Shown piece after piece: positions 32,778-40,346 of a DNA stretch of 43,292 bases (positions are counted from its first letter, which is position 1; every line of letters starts with the position of its first letter). The stretch spans positions 1 through 43,292 of the forward strand of contig JBOHCT010000006.1 in NCBI GenBank assembly GCA_050699055.1. The letters are read 5' to 3'. The position numbers and the translations under genes are program-made. The DNA is from JBOHCT01 sp050699055 (GTDB taxonomy: Bacteria > Actinomycetota > Actinomycetes > Streptosporangiales > JBOHCT01). The notes under the pieces were generated by a model. It saw nothing but the letters and a program-made list of their open reading frames with translations, searched no databases and was not told the origin of the DNA.

Positions 32778-33559
32778 ATCTCCGACGACGCCTCCGGAGA
32801 GGTGGCCTCCCGCTCGATTGGATAATCATCAATGAGCATGATTCGATCGGCGGGCCAGACGGACTCCGAGACCTCGAGGACAGTCCCGTCCTCGGCGCGA
32901 GCCACGTGCATTACATGTATGACAGGCGCGCCGGGAGCCAACTCCAGGATGTCGGCCTCTTCCGCCTGGGGGAGTCGTGATATCCAGTGGTCTCGCGCCC
33001 ATGCGTAATGTCTGTCGGCGAGGTCCTCCACGCAGAGAAACAAGGCCTTCGGTACCACTTCCGGCTCCTCCAGAAATGTTCCTGCCGCGACCTCGACCGG
33101 AAGGTAACTCGCTCCCACCTCCTCTGGCTGGTCCGTGCTCTTGTCGTACAGGGTCCGCCGGCGCATCACGACCTCAGTCCCCTCCTTTACGTCCATCAGC
33201 TCGGCGATATGAGCGGGGGCAGCCGCACGGCCGACGAACGTGATCTCGTGCCGCAGGTGAGAGGTGAGGAGCTGCTGATCAGCGCGGGCCCGGCCGTACC
33301 GGCGACGCGAGCGACGTTGCAGCCGTCGGGTCTTCTTGACGAACGTACCGACGCCATGACGGGACTCGATGAGCCCTTCCGCTCGTAGCACACCCATGGC
33401 CTGTCGGATCGTTGGCAGGCTAGCGCGGAAGCGGTCAACCAGCTCAGTCTCCGCCGGTAGCCGGTCTCCTGGGGAGTAGACGCCGCCTTGGATACCGCGC
33501 CGTAGCTCATCCGCCACGCGATGATACTTCGGCGCTCGCGCACTTACGTCGGCCCTCAT
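32774..33559 (-). CDS. GntR-family regulator with UTRA domain
   Basis: A 261-residue HutC-subfamily regulator. The winged helix (about 10-75) has YHRVADELRRGIQGGVYSPGDRLPAE and LPTIRQAMGVLRAEGLI with VGTFV at its end. The UTRA ligand domain (about 100-245) includes MRRRTLYDKSTDQPEEV, YLPVEVAAGTFL and VIHVMHVARAEDGTVLEVSESVWPADR. UTRA domains bind small metabolites, often sugars or amino-acid derivatives, and relieve repression. The start ATG 33559 is about 100 nt from a perfect palindrome at 33658-33671, a likely operator shared with the divergent small gene. A GTG at 33577 is an alternative start. Confidence 0.92.
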   Translation of the reverse strand: MRADVSARAPKYHRVADELRRGIQGGVYSPGDRLPAETELVDRFRASLPTIRQAMGVLRAEGLIESRHGVGTFVKKTRRLQRRSRRRYGRARADQQLLTSHLRHEITFVGRAAAPAHIAELMDVKEGTEVVMRRRTLYDKSTDQPEEVGASYLPVEVAAGTFLEEPEVVPKALFLCVEDLADRHYAWARDHWISRLPQAEEADILELAPGAPVIHVMHVARAEDGTVLEVSESVWPADRIMLIDDYPIEREATSPEASSEI

Positions 33560-33657
33560 GCCAGACCTCAACTCCACCTCAGGACGGGACCCCTAAGAGC
33601 TAACGCTACCCGCCGTGCCGGGCTCGAGATTTGGGCGCCGTGATATCGTACCGTCAC

Positions 33658-33671
33658 GTCCTCATGAGGAC
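33658..33671. promoter_or_regulatory. Palindromic operator between gntR and a small gene
   Basis: GTCCTCATGAGGAC is a perfect 14-nt palindrome, preceded by AC and followed by AG. It lies between the divergent GntR gene and the 71-codon gene, 28 nt before the start of the latter, so a repressor bound here would overlap the promoter of the small gene. Dyads of similar size are used by GntR/HutC regulators. Confidence 0.6.
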
Positions 33672-33699
33672 AGTATGTCGTCCGGACCCAGGAGGTCTC

Positions 33700-33915
33700 A
33701 TGGCCAAGGACTCGTGGGCGAGGGCGGACGATGCCGTGCGTGACCTGCGGCTCGGCCTGGCTGCGTGGCGCGGCGTCGACGCGGGGCGGAGTGTGCGGTG
33801 GTATCACCGCGGGGTTTCGGGTGAGCCTTCGGACGAGGTCGTCTCGCTGGCCCTCACCGTCTCGGAGGCCGAGGCGCTCGCACGACATCTCCACGCCCTG
33901 CCGCGACGGGGATGA
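33700..33915 (+). CDS. Small protein of unknown function under a GntR-type operator
   Basis: A 71-residue soluble protein starting MAKDSWARADDAVRDLRLGL, then WYHRGVSGEPSDEVVSLALTVSEAEALARHLHAL. The start is fixed by CAGGAGGT seven nt before ATG 33700. The two halves are helical around a short beta segment by eye. I do not recognise a family. Its promoter region carries a perfect palindrome and it is divergent from the GntR gene, so it is probably the regulated partner. The roughly 200 nt after it up to the MarR gene show nothing recognisable. Confidence 0.7.
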   Translation: MAKDSWARADDAVRDLRLGLAAWRGVDAGRSVRWYHRGVSGEPSDEVVSLALTVSEAEALARHLHALPRRG

Positions 33916-34119
33916 GCCGCGGTTGACGGACGCCGGGTGGCGCCGCTGAAGATGAGCGTGTACCGGGCAGCCCGCTCCTTGTCTCCGCTCACGGGGAGCG
34001 GCCAGCACAAAGCCGGTCGACGATCTCGCTGACCTCGGCGCAGCTCAGCGTCTCAGTGAACGATCGTCAGCCGGACGCTCCGTATCCAGTCGAACGGCTG
34101 CTTCAAGAGAAACTGGGGG

Positions 34120-34602
34120 CTACGGGTTCCGTAGGGCGGGGTGGATGCCGCCGGGCAGCCCGGCGTGTTGGGCGAGGCGTTGCAGCAGTGCGATGAGTTG
34201 ACGGCGTTCGTCGTCGTCGAGCCCGCCGAGCAATTCGTCGTCGTGGTCGTCAGCGGCCCGGCGTGCCTGTATGAGTAGGTCGCGGGCGGCGTCGGTGAGG
34301 TGGACGGCGTGCGCCCGCCGGTCGCCGGGGTCGCGGCGGCGTTGCACGAGGTCGCGGTCTTCGAGGTCGTCGAGCAACCCGACCATGGCGCCCCGGTGTA
34401 CGCCGATCGCGTCGGCGAGCTGCTGCTGGGTCTGCCCGTCGCGGGCGGCAAGGTGGCTGAGCAGCCCGAAGTGCCGCGGCTGCAGTCCGAGGGGGGCCAG
34501 CCGGTCGGCGAACCGGCCGGCGGCGTGATAGCCGAGCTGGGAGAGCAGGAAGCCGGCCCGCTCGATCAGCGGGGTAGCCGTGCCTGTTCCTTCCATCACC
34601 AT
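34120..34602 (-). CDS. MarR-family transcriptional regulator
   Basis: A 160-residue winged-helix dimer. AGFLLSQLGYHAAGRFADRL forms the first dimer helix, LQPRHFGLLSHLAARDGQTQQQLADAIGVHRGAMVGLLDDLEDRDLVQRR (read in parts) is the DNA-binding domain, and DPGDRRAHAVHLTDAARDLL is the wing. The C-terminal helices complete dimerisation. ATG 34602 or the ATG six nt later may start translation. It is divergent from the SDR gene, whose expression it probably controls from the 80-nt shared region. The effector is unknown. Confidence 0.9.
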   Translation of the reverse strand: MVMEGTGTATPLIERAGFLLSQLGYHAAGRFADRLAPLGLQPRHFGLLSHLAARDGQTQQQLADAIGVHRGAMVGLLDDLEDRDLVQRRRDPGDRRAHAVHLTDAARDLLIQARRAADDHDDELLGGLDDDERRQLIALLQRLAQHAGLPGGIHPALRNP

Positions 34603-34681
34603 GGGAATATGTTAACGCACGAGATTGTCACAAGTTACGACAGTCATGAGCGAAGCCCTAATGGGATGGCGGTGATCGACG

Positions 34682-35473
34682 GTGAACGAGCAGCAGCGGT
34701 TCACAGGCGATGGGACGCTGGCCGGGCAGGTGGCGGTGGTGACCGGCGCCAGCCGAGGCATCGGTGCGGCGATCGCCCGGACCTTGGCCGGCGCGGGCGC
34801 GTCGGTGGCGGTCAACTACGCCCACGGCCGCGACGATGCTGGGGCGCTGGTCGGCGAGCTCGAGCGCACCGGAGCCCGCGCGATCGCCGCCGGCGGCGAC
34901 GTGCGCGACGAGACCGACATGGGTGAGCTGGCCCGCCGGGTCGGTGAGACCCTCGGCCCGGTCGACGTGCTGGTGTGCAGCGCCGCCGGGATGGGTGGTC
35001 GTGCTCCCGCTCCCGGTCCGCTGATCGGGCAGGATCCCGGGGTGGTCGCCGGGCAGGTGGCCGCGCAGCTGGCGGCGGTGCTCGTGCCGGCCCGGGCGTT
35101 CGCGCCGGCGATGGCCGCTCGCGGAGGTGGCCGGCTGGTGGCGATCGGTTCCGGTTGGTCGCGTCGCCCGGTCGAAGGTTTCGCCCATGTGGGCATCGCC
35201 AAGGCCGCCGCCGACGCCGCGGTGCGCAGCCTCGCACTGGAGCTCGGCCCGTCCGGGGTGCGCGCCAACGTGGTGGCCCCCGGGTTCGTGCACACCGCCC
35301 GCAGCGAGGCACTGCCCGAACCGGCCCGGCGGAGCATCGTCGAACGCACCCCGCTGCGCCGCGCAGCCGAACCGGCCGACATCGCCGCCGCGGTGCTCGC
35401 GCTGCTCGGGCCGGGAGCCCGGCACCTGACCGGCGCCTGGCTTCCCGTCGATGGTGGCCTGGCCCTCACCTGA
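34682..35473 (+). CDS. SDR-family oxidoreductase lacking the canonical Tyr
   Basis: A 263-residue SDR starting at GTG 34682. The cofactor loop VVTGASRGIGAAIA is intact, as are NVVAPGFVHT and the GAWLPVDGGLAL end. Where classical SDRs have YxxxK, this one reads FAHVGIAKAAAD: Lys is kept but Val occupies the Tyr place. The seven-residue spacing and GIAKAA context resemble enoyl-reductase (FabI-like) SDRs, which use Tyr at the position that is Phe here. The reaction is therefore uncertain. It is divergent from MarR and 39 nt before a cupin gene, which suggests one MarR-controlled unit. Confidence 0.85.
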   Translation: MNEQQRFTGDGTLAGQVAVVTGASRGIGAAIARTLAGAGASVAVNYAHGRDDAGALVGELERTGARAIAAGGDVRDETDMGELARRVGETLGPVDVLVCSAAGMGGRAPAPGPLIGQDPGVVAGQVAAQLAAVLVPARAFAPAMAARGGGRLVAIGSGWSRRPVEGFAHVGIAKAAADAAVRSLALELGPSGVRANVVAPGFVHTARSEALPEPARRSIVERTPLRRAAEPADIAAAVLALLGPGARHLTGAWLPVDGGLALT

Positions 35474-35512
35474 CCGCCCGGGCCGGCGACAGAGACCCGT
35501 GAAGGAGGAACG

Positions 35513-36067
35513 ATGGACGCCGATGGAATCATGTTGCCCCCCGGCGGCGGTGAGGAGATCGCCGGCTTGGGCGCGACGCTGAAGGCGGCGATGGGGCCCC
35601 AGACGAGTACCTCCAGCTTCGAGGTCGTTATCGGCCCCGGGTACGACGTGGGCGCTCACGTTCACACCCGAGGCGAGGAGGTCTTCTTCGTCCTCGAGGG
35701 CGAAGTCGACCTACTGGCGTTCGAGCCCGTCGATCGGACGCTTCCGGACTGGCATGAATGGCAGTCTCGCTCCGGCCGGCGGTTCTTGCGCGGGGGACCG
35801 GGAGCGTTCATGCATGTGCCCTCCGGCGTTCCCCACGCCTTCGCGAACAGAACCAGCGATCCGGTCCGGATGTTCTTTCAGTCCTCGGTACCTGGAGGAC
35901 ACGAGAACTACTTCCGCGAGATGGCCGACCTTCTCCGCGGCGGCGGGCCACCCGACCAGGAAGCCATCGCCAGGTTGCGGGACCGGTACGACATCGTCCA
36001 GCTCACCGACGTCCGCACCGGCGCGACCCGATACCGCGGCTCCTCGGTTGCCTCTCGCCCACGCTGA
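35513..36067 (+). CDS. Cupin-domain protein
   Basis: A 184-residue protein with a single cupin barrel. The first motif is GYDVGAHVHTRGEEVFFVLEGEVD, with two His and a Glu that bind metal; the second is GAFMHVPSGVPHAFAN with the final His. The long C-terminal extension holds a helical REMADLLRGGG segment. Cupins of this layout include quercetin-dioxygenase-like and regulatory proteins, and no more exact function can be given. The start has a clear GAAGGAGG seven nt upstream of ATG 35513. Confidence 0.87.
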   Translation: MDADGIMLPPGGGEEIAGLGATLKAAMGPQTSTSSFEVVIGPGYDVGAHVHTRGEEVFFVLEGEVDLLAFEPVDRTLPDWHEWQSRSGRRFLRGGPGAFMHVPSGVPHAFANRTSDPVRMFFQSSVPGGHENYFREMADLLRGGGPPDQEAIARLRDRYDIVQLTDVRTGATRYRGSSVASRPR

Positions 36068-36089
36068 GGCCGTACCGGCTCGAGCCTTG

Positions 36090-36125
36090 TATGCCTTGAC
36101 GGGCATATGTTGGTTACGGCATATT
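36090..36125 (+). promoter_or_regulatory. arsR promoter with GGCATAT operator repeats
   Basis: TTGACG (36096-36101) and CATATT (36120-36125), with an 18-nt spacer, form a good promoter. The predicted start of transcription falls at about 36132, the A of the arsR ATG. TATGCC at 36090 and GGCATA at 36102 form an inverted repeat, and GGCATAT occurs again at 36118, 16 nt on. This is a likely ArsR binding region covering both promoter boxes. Confidence 0.6.
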
Positions 36126-36131
36126 AGTCGC

Positions 36132-36455
36132 ATGGCAGAGGCTCCGTGGGTGGCGCTCACCGATCCGAACCGTCGGGCTGTGCTCGACCAGTTGCGGCAA
36201 CGGCCGCGCTCGGTCGGCGAACTCGCCGACGCGCTGCACCTCACCCAGCCGACGACGTCGAAGCACCTTCGCGTCCTGCGCGACGCGGGCCTCGTGCGGG
36301 TGCGTAGCCAGGCGCAGCGGCGGATCTACACGATCGACCCGACACCCCTCGCCGAGCTCGACGCCTGGCTCGCGCCGTACCGGGCGCTGTGGAACGACAG
36401 CCTCGACGCCCTCGGCCGCCACCTTGACAGCACCCGTACCTCTCGGAGGACCTGA
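36132..36455 (+). CDS. ArsR-family HTH regulator
   Basis: A 107-residue winged-helix regulator: WVALTDPNRRAVLDQLRQRPRSVGELADAL, then LTQPTTSKHLRVLRDAGLVRV. It lacks the Cys metal site of ArsR/SmtB proteins and belongs to the group paired with AHSA1/SRPBCC genes. The stop overlaps the SRPBCC start in TGATG. There is no ribosome-binding site before ATG 36132, and the promoter predicts a leaderless mRNA. The frame is open upstream but overlaps the cupin gene without homology. Confidence 0.9.
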   Translation: MAEAPWVALTDPNRRAVLDQLRQRPRSVGELADALHLTQPTTSKHLRVLRDAGLVRVRSQAQRRIYTIDPTPLAELDAWLAPYRALWNDSLDALGRHLDSTRTSRRT

Positions 36456-36970
36456 TGGATCTCGGCAGCTACCTCGAATACAAGGGCCGTCCCGCCGTCC
36501 GCTTCCAGCGCGTGTACGCCCACCCGGTCGACCGTGTCTGGGCCGCGATAACCGAGCCCGACGAACTCGAGCACTGGTTCCCCTCGCGGGTGCGGCTGGA
36601 ACAGCGCACCGGCGGCACGGTGACCTTCAGCGGCGACCCGTACACCGACGATCGAACAGGAACCGTGCTCGCGTTCGAGCCGCCGAGCCATCTCGCGTTT
36701 ACCTGGGGCGATGACGAACTGCACCTGCATCTCGAACCCGCCGGGGACGGGTGTCGACTGACGCTCATCGACGTGCTCGCCGAGCGCGACGAGGCCGCTC
36801 GCAACGGCGCCGGATGGCACGTCTGCCTGGACGAGTTGACCAAGCGGCTCGACGGCATCCCCTCGGATGGTCCGCACAGCGCCACGACCACACCGTGGCA
36901 GCCAACCTACGACGCGTACGTCGCCGCCGGACTGCCCTCCGGCGCCCCGGTACCCGGGGGCGTCGAGTGA
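36455..36970 (+). CDS. SRPBCC (AHSA1-like) protein
   Basis: A 171-residue helix-grip protein: VRFQRVYAHPVDRVWAAITEPDELEHWFPS, GGTVTFSGDPYTDDRTGTVLAFEPPSHLAFTW, and a C-terminal helix WHVCLDELTKRLDG. SRPBCC folds hold a hydrophobic ligand cavity. In ArsR-AHSA1 pairs the regulator controls the partner, but the ligand is unknown. Its ATG overlaps the last base of the ArsR stop. Confidence 0.9.
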   Translation: MDLGSYLEYKGRPAVRFQRVYAHPVDRVWAAITEPDELEHWFPSRVRLEQRTGGTVTFSGDPYTDDRTGTVLAFEPPSHLAFTWGDDELHLHLEPAGDGCRLTLIDVLAERDEAARNGAGWHVCLDELTKRLDGIPSDGPHSATTTPWQPTYDAYVAAGLPSGAPVPGGVE

Positions 36971-37108
36971 CCATCCCAAAAGGGAACGACATGCGGACGA
37001 TCGCGGCGCCGTCGCCTCCCGGCCCCCGGTCGCGGCGTCTACCTTGAGACGGCCACGGGCCAGCTGGTCAAGGGACCGCGGGTACGCCGCTGTGGCACGC
37101 TGGGCGCC

Positions 37109-38317
37109 GTGCATGTCCTCGCCGCGCTCGCCGCCGTCGCCCTCGCGGCGTGGCTGTACCTCGCGCTCGCTCACGGTGGGTACTGGCGGACCGACCAGCG
37201 CCTCCCTCAGGTGCACGGCGACCCGCCCCGGTGGCCGGACGTGGCGGCGATCGTTCCCGCGCGTGACGAGGCGGCGATCCTGCCCGAGACCCTGCCCAGC
37301 CTGCTCGCCCAGGACTACCCGGGTGACCTGCGCGTGATCCTGGTCGATGACGGCAGTCGGGACGGTACCGCTGAGGCCGCCAAGCGGCTCGCCGCCGGAT
37401 CGCCGCGCGCACTCCGGATCGTCCGAGGCGTCGAACCGCCGGCCGGCTGGGCGGGCAAGGTCTGGGCGATGACCCAGGGCGTGGAGGCGGCCGGGATGCC
37501 CGCGTACCTGCTCCTCACCGATGCCGACATCGCGCACCGACCCGGCTCGCTCACCGCGCTCGTCCGCGCCGCCGAGCTCGACGGCCGTGCACTCGTCTCC
37601 CAGATGGCCTCGCTGCGGGCCGAGTCCTTCTGGGAACGGGCGGTCGTGCCCGCCTTCGTGTACTTCTTCGCCACGCTCTACCCGTTCCGCCGGGTCAACC
37701 GCCCAGGTGCGCGCACGGCCGCCGCGGCCGGCGGGTGTGTGCTCGTACGCCGCGAGGCCCTGGAACGGGCGGGCGGCCTCGCAGCGATCAAGGGGGCACT
37801 GATCGACGACGTTGCCCTCGGCCGCCTCGTCAAGCGGGCCGGCGACCGGACGTGGCTCGGGCTCGCGACGGGCGTCGTGAGCAGGCGGCCGTACCCGCGC
37901 CTCGCCGACCTGTGGACGATGATCGCGCGCAGCGCCTATACCCAGCTCCGGCACTCGCCGCTGATGCTCGTCGGGACGGTCGTGGGCATGCTCCTGCTGT
38001 ACGCGGCTCCGCCTGCCGCGGCCCTTTCCGGGGTCGGTACGTTCGCGGCCGGGGCGACCACCGGAGCCGCGGCATGGGCGGCGGCGCTCGGGTTCGCCGC
38101 GTGGGGGGTCATGGCGGCGACGTATGTGCCGATGCTCCGGCTGTACGGCCTGGGCGCCTGGCGCGCGCCGACCCTCCCGCTGTTGGCGCTGCTGTACGTC
38201 GCGATGACCGTGGACTCGGCGCGACGCCACCGGGTCGGGCTGGGCGGAGCCTGGAAGGGCCGGACGCCGGTCTCCTCCCGGCCGAGGTCGCCCGCGCGCG
38301 AGAGGATGGGTCGATGA
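37109..38317 (+). CDS. hpnB: Hopene-associated glycosyltransferase HpnB
   Basis: A 402-residue family 2 glycosyltransferase. One N-terminal helix (LAALAAVALAAWLYLAL), then VAAIVPARDEAAILPETLPSLL, VDDGSRDGT and LLTDADIAH (DxD). The block RAESFWERAVVPAFVYFFATLYPF and GGCVLVRREALERAGGLAAIKGALIDDVALG are specific to HpnB, and three to four helices end the protein (LMLVGTVVGMLLLYAAPPAAA). HpnB is usually found with hopanoid synthesis genes; its precise product is not settled. GTG 37109 starts the protein. No squalene-hopene cyclase is in the window. Confidence 0.9.
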   Translation: MHVLAALAAVALAAWLYLALAHGGYWRTDQRLPQVHGDPPRWPDVAAIVPARDEAAILPETLPSLLAQDYPGDLRVILVDDGSRDGTAEAAKRLAAGSPRALRIVRGVEPPAGWAGKVWAMTQGVEAAGMPAYLLLTDADIAHRPGSLTALVRAAELDGRALVSQMASLRAESFWERAVVPAFVYFFATLYPFRRVNRPGARTAAAAGGCVLVRREALERAGGLAAIKGALIDDVALGRLVKRAGDRTWLGLATGVVSRRPYPRLADLWTMIARSAYTQLRHSPLMLVGTVVGMLLLYAAPPAAALSGVGTFAAGATTGAAAWAAALGFAAWGVMAATYVPMLRLYGLGAWRAPTLPLLALLYVAMTVDSARRHRVGLGGAWKGRTPVSSRPRSPARERMGR

Positions 38318-38344
38318 GCGAAAGCCTGCGCTGAGGGAGGCGTC

Positions 38345-38656
38345 ATGGCGGTATTCGCGGTCACGACGGCCAAAGGGCCGAACTGGGAACCGACCCGTGG
38401 AATCCGTGAACAACAAGCCTGGGAACAGCACGCCGCGTTCGCCGACGGCCTCGTCGACCAGGGAGTTATCGTCCTCGGCGGACCGATCAGCAGTGACAGC
38501 GACGACGATGTCGCGTTGATCGCGGTCGAGGCGATCGACGACCAGCACGTACGGTCCATCTTCGGTGCGGACCCGTGGGCCACGAGTGGGGTGCTCCGCT
38601 TGAAAGACGTGCGGCCGTGGACTTTGTGGCTCGACGGCCGGCGGCATGGACCCTGA
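38345..38656 (+). CDS. YCII-domain protein
   Basis: A 103-residue ferredoxin-like-fold protein. QQAWEQHAAFADGLVDQGVIVLGGPI has the His that with an Asp forms the putative active site of YciI-like proteins, and FGADPWATSGVLRLKDVRPWTLWL is the usual end. It is 27 nt after hpnB and may be translated from the same mRNA. The YciI family has no generally known reaction. Confidence 0.88.
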   Translation: MAVFAVTTAKGPNWEPTRGIREQQAWEQHAAFADGLVDQGVIVLGGPISSDSDDDVALIAVEAIDDQHVRSIFGADPWATSGVLRLKDVRPWTLWLDGRRHGP

Positions 38657-38695
38657 GCTCGACGAGGCGCGCGCTAGACACGGCCTCGGGCCCGC

Positions 38696-40147
38696 TCATG
38701 GGCTCGGGCAGACGGAGGAGAGCGAGACAGATTTCCCCTTGGGCTGCTGCTCCGTTGGTGGCTTGGGCTTCTTGGCGTGCCCGGCATGGGCGGGCGACCG
38801 GCTGCCTGGCCGCTCGGCCCGTACCGGAGACTCCGGCTTCGCGTGGTGCCGGCTGTTCTTGATCGCGCGATGGACGATCGCGTGGATGTGCTTGACGTGA
38901 GGGTCGGCGGGGTCGATCACTGGCGGCACGAGCTGTATGTTCGTGATCTTCGCGTGCTTCACCTTCATGGCGAGGTCGACCAAGTTGGGCAGCAGGTCTT
39001 GCGGGATGTCTGTCGACACGGTGTGCTTGGTCGCGTGCGCGATGGCCTGGAAGTGCCGCAGCACCGTGACCGGGTCCGCCTGCCGGGCGATCGCCCCGAT
39101 GAGGCAGCGCTGCCTGCGCATACGCACGTAGTCGCTGCTCTGTAGCCGGGAGCGGGCGTACCAGAGGGCGTTCCTGCCGTTCAGCTTGCGGTAGCCGGGC
39201 TTGATGACGAACTGTCCGCGTTTGCCGTAGCGGATCGGCTGGTCCACGCGCATCCAGACTCCGCCGAGGGCGTTGACGATGTCCTGGAAGCCGTCGAGAT
39301 CCGCGAGGGCGTAGTAGTCGATCGGCAGCCCGATGAGGTGGCCGATCGTGCGTTTCACCAGCTCCGCGTCGCGGTGGCGCGGATGCGGGGTGAGCTTGGG
39401 GTGCTCGGCCGCGAACTGGTACAGGGCGTAGATGTAGTTGGGGAACCCGTGGGGGAAGTGCCTGCGCATGCGGCCGGGTGGCAGCGGGACGTGCTGCATG
39501 TTGCGGGGCACGCTGAGCAGCACCGTACGCCCGGTACGGGGGTTGATGCTCGCGACGACCAGCGCGTCGGTCCGCAGCCCGAACCGCTTGACGTCGGAGT
39601 CGGCGCCGATCAGCAGGATGTTGAGGCGCCCCTTGCCCTGCCACGGGTCTCGGTCTCTCCCCGTTACCACCGCGTGTGGAGCGGGCGGCGCTGAGGTGGC
39701 GAAGACGCTGGTCACGAGATCGCGCTCGACGGAGGCGTAGCGGGCGGCCACGGCGAAAGGGGCGAGGACGAGCAGACACAACACGCCCACGGCCCCGGCC
39801 GCGATCCAGCGCGGAACGCCGGTCAGCGGCCTCGGACGCACCGTGAGGTACGACCAGGCGACGACCGTCGCCCACGCGATGGCGAGCAGGGCCAGGATCA
39901 CGATGACGGCAATCAGCCAGCCCGGTCGCACTAGGGCGTGAATGAGCGCGCGACGGTACACCGTCGCGAGCACTAGGGCGGCGGCGACAAGGAGTATGAG
40001 TCCGCAGACGAGAGGGATGCCGATCCACCAGCGTCGCCGGAAGAGGTGGGCGGTGCCGGGAACGATCGCCGAGGCGAGGGTCAGCAGCAGCGCGCCGAAG
40101 AGGCGCTTCCCGCGCCCACCCTCGGCCACGGCCGTGTCCTCTCCCAC
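38696..40147 (-). CDS. LytR-CpsA-Psr (LCP) family protein
   Basis: A 483-residue membrane enzyme expected to attach glycopolymers to peptidoglycan from polyprenyl-pyrophosphate donors. It has four N-terminal helices (LLLTLASAIVPGTAHLF, PLVCGLILLVAAALVLA, LIAVIVILALLAIAWATVVAW, IAAGAVGVLCLLVLAPFAVA), more than the single helix of most LCP proteins. The extracytoplasmic LCP domain has LNILLIGADSDVKRFGLRTDALVVASINP, LLSVPRNMQHV and YYALADLDGFQDIVNALGGV with the conserved Arg and Asp residues. The C-terminal tail is Lys/Pro/His-rich. GTG 40147 follows GAGGGGACGC. It faces away from the DUF427 gene. Confidence 0.92.
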   Translation of the reverse strand: MGEDTAVAEGGRGKRLFGALLLTLASAIVPGTAHLFRRRWWIGIPLVCGLILLVAAALVLATVYRRALIHALVRPGWLIAVIVILALLAIAWATVVAWSYLTVRPRPLTGVPRWIAAGAVGVLCLLVLAPFAVAARYASVERDLVTSVFATSAPPAPHAVVTGRDRDPWQGKGRLNILLIGADSDVKRFGLRTDALVVASINPRTGRTVLLSVPRNMQHVPLPPGRMRRHFPHGFPNYIYALYQFAAEHPKLTPHPRHRDAELVKRTIGHLIGLPIDYYALADLDGFQDIVNALGGVWMRVDQPIRYGKRGQFVIKPGYRKLNGRNALWYARSRLQSSDYVRMRRQRCLIGAIARQADPVTVLRHFQAIAHATKHTVSTDIPQDLLPNLVDLAMKVKHAKITNIQLVPPVIDPADPHVKHIHAIVHRAIKNSRHHAKPESPVRAERPGSRSPAHAGHAKKPKPPTEQQPKGKSVSLSSVCPSP

Positions 40148-40313
40148 CGCGTCCCCTCGCTTGGCGCCCGGCCGGCCCCGCAAACCGGGCTTATGAGACA
40201 AGTTCCCCGAGAAGATGAGACATACCGTGGACGTAATGATCCCGCTTCGAGTTCCCCACGGACCCCGAAGCGCTCTGACGGTTATCGAGCGGTTACGTGC
40301 CCGCGACAGACAC

Positions 40314-40327
40314 CGGGCACGTGCCCG
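40314..40327. promoter_or_regulatory. CACGTG-centred palindrome upstream of the DUF427 gene
   Basis: CGGGCACGTGCCCG is a perfect 14-nt palindrome, 20 nt before ATG 40347. A half-site CGTGCCCG lies at 40296-40303, so the stretch can also form an 8-bp hairpin with 10-nt loop. It may be an operator or leader structure; the protein binding it is unknown. Confidence 0.4.
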
Positions 40328-40346
40328 ACGGAGAGGGGTGACTGGC

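Noticed and set aside
34053..34119. Coding tail QFLLKQPFDWIRSVRL in the gap beside the MarR gene
   Set aside because: It belongs to a frame that is otherwise a shadow of MarR, and the short stretch is not enough to name a gene remnant.
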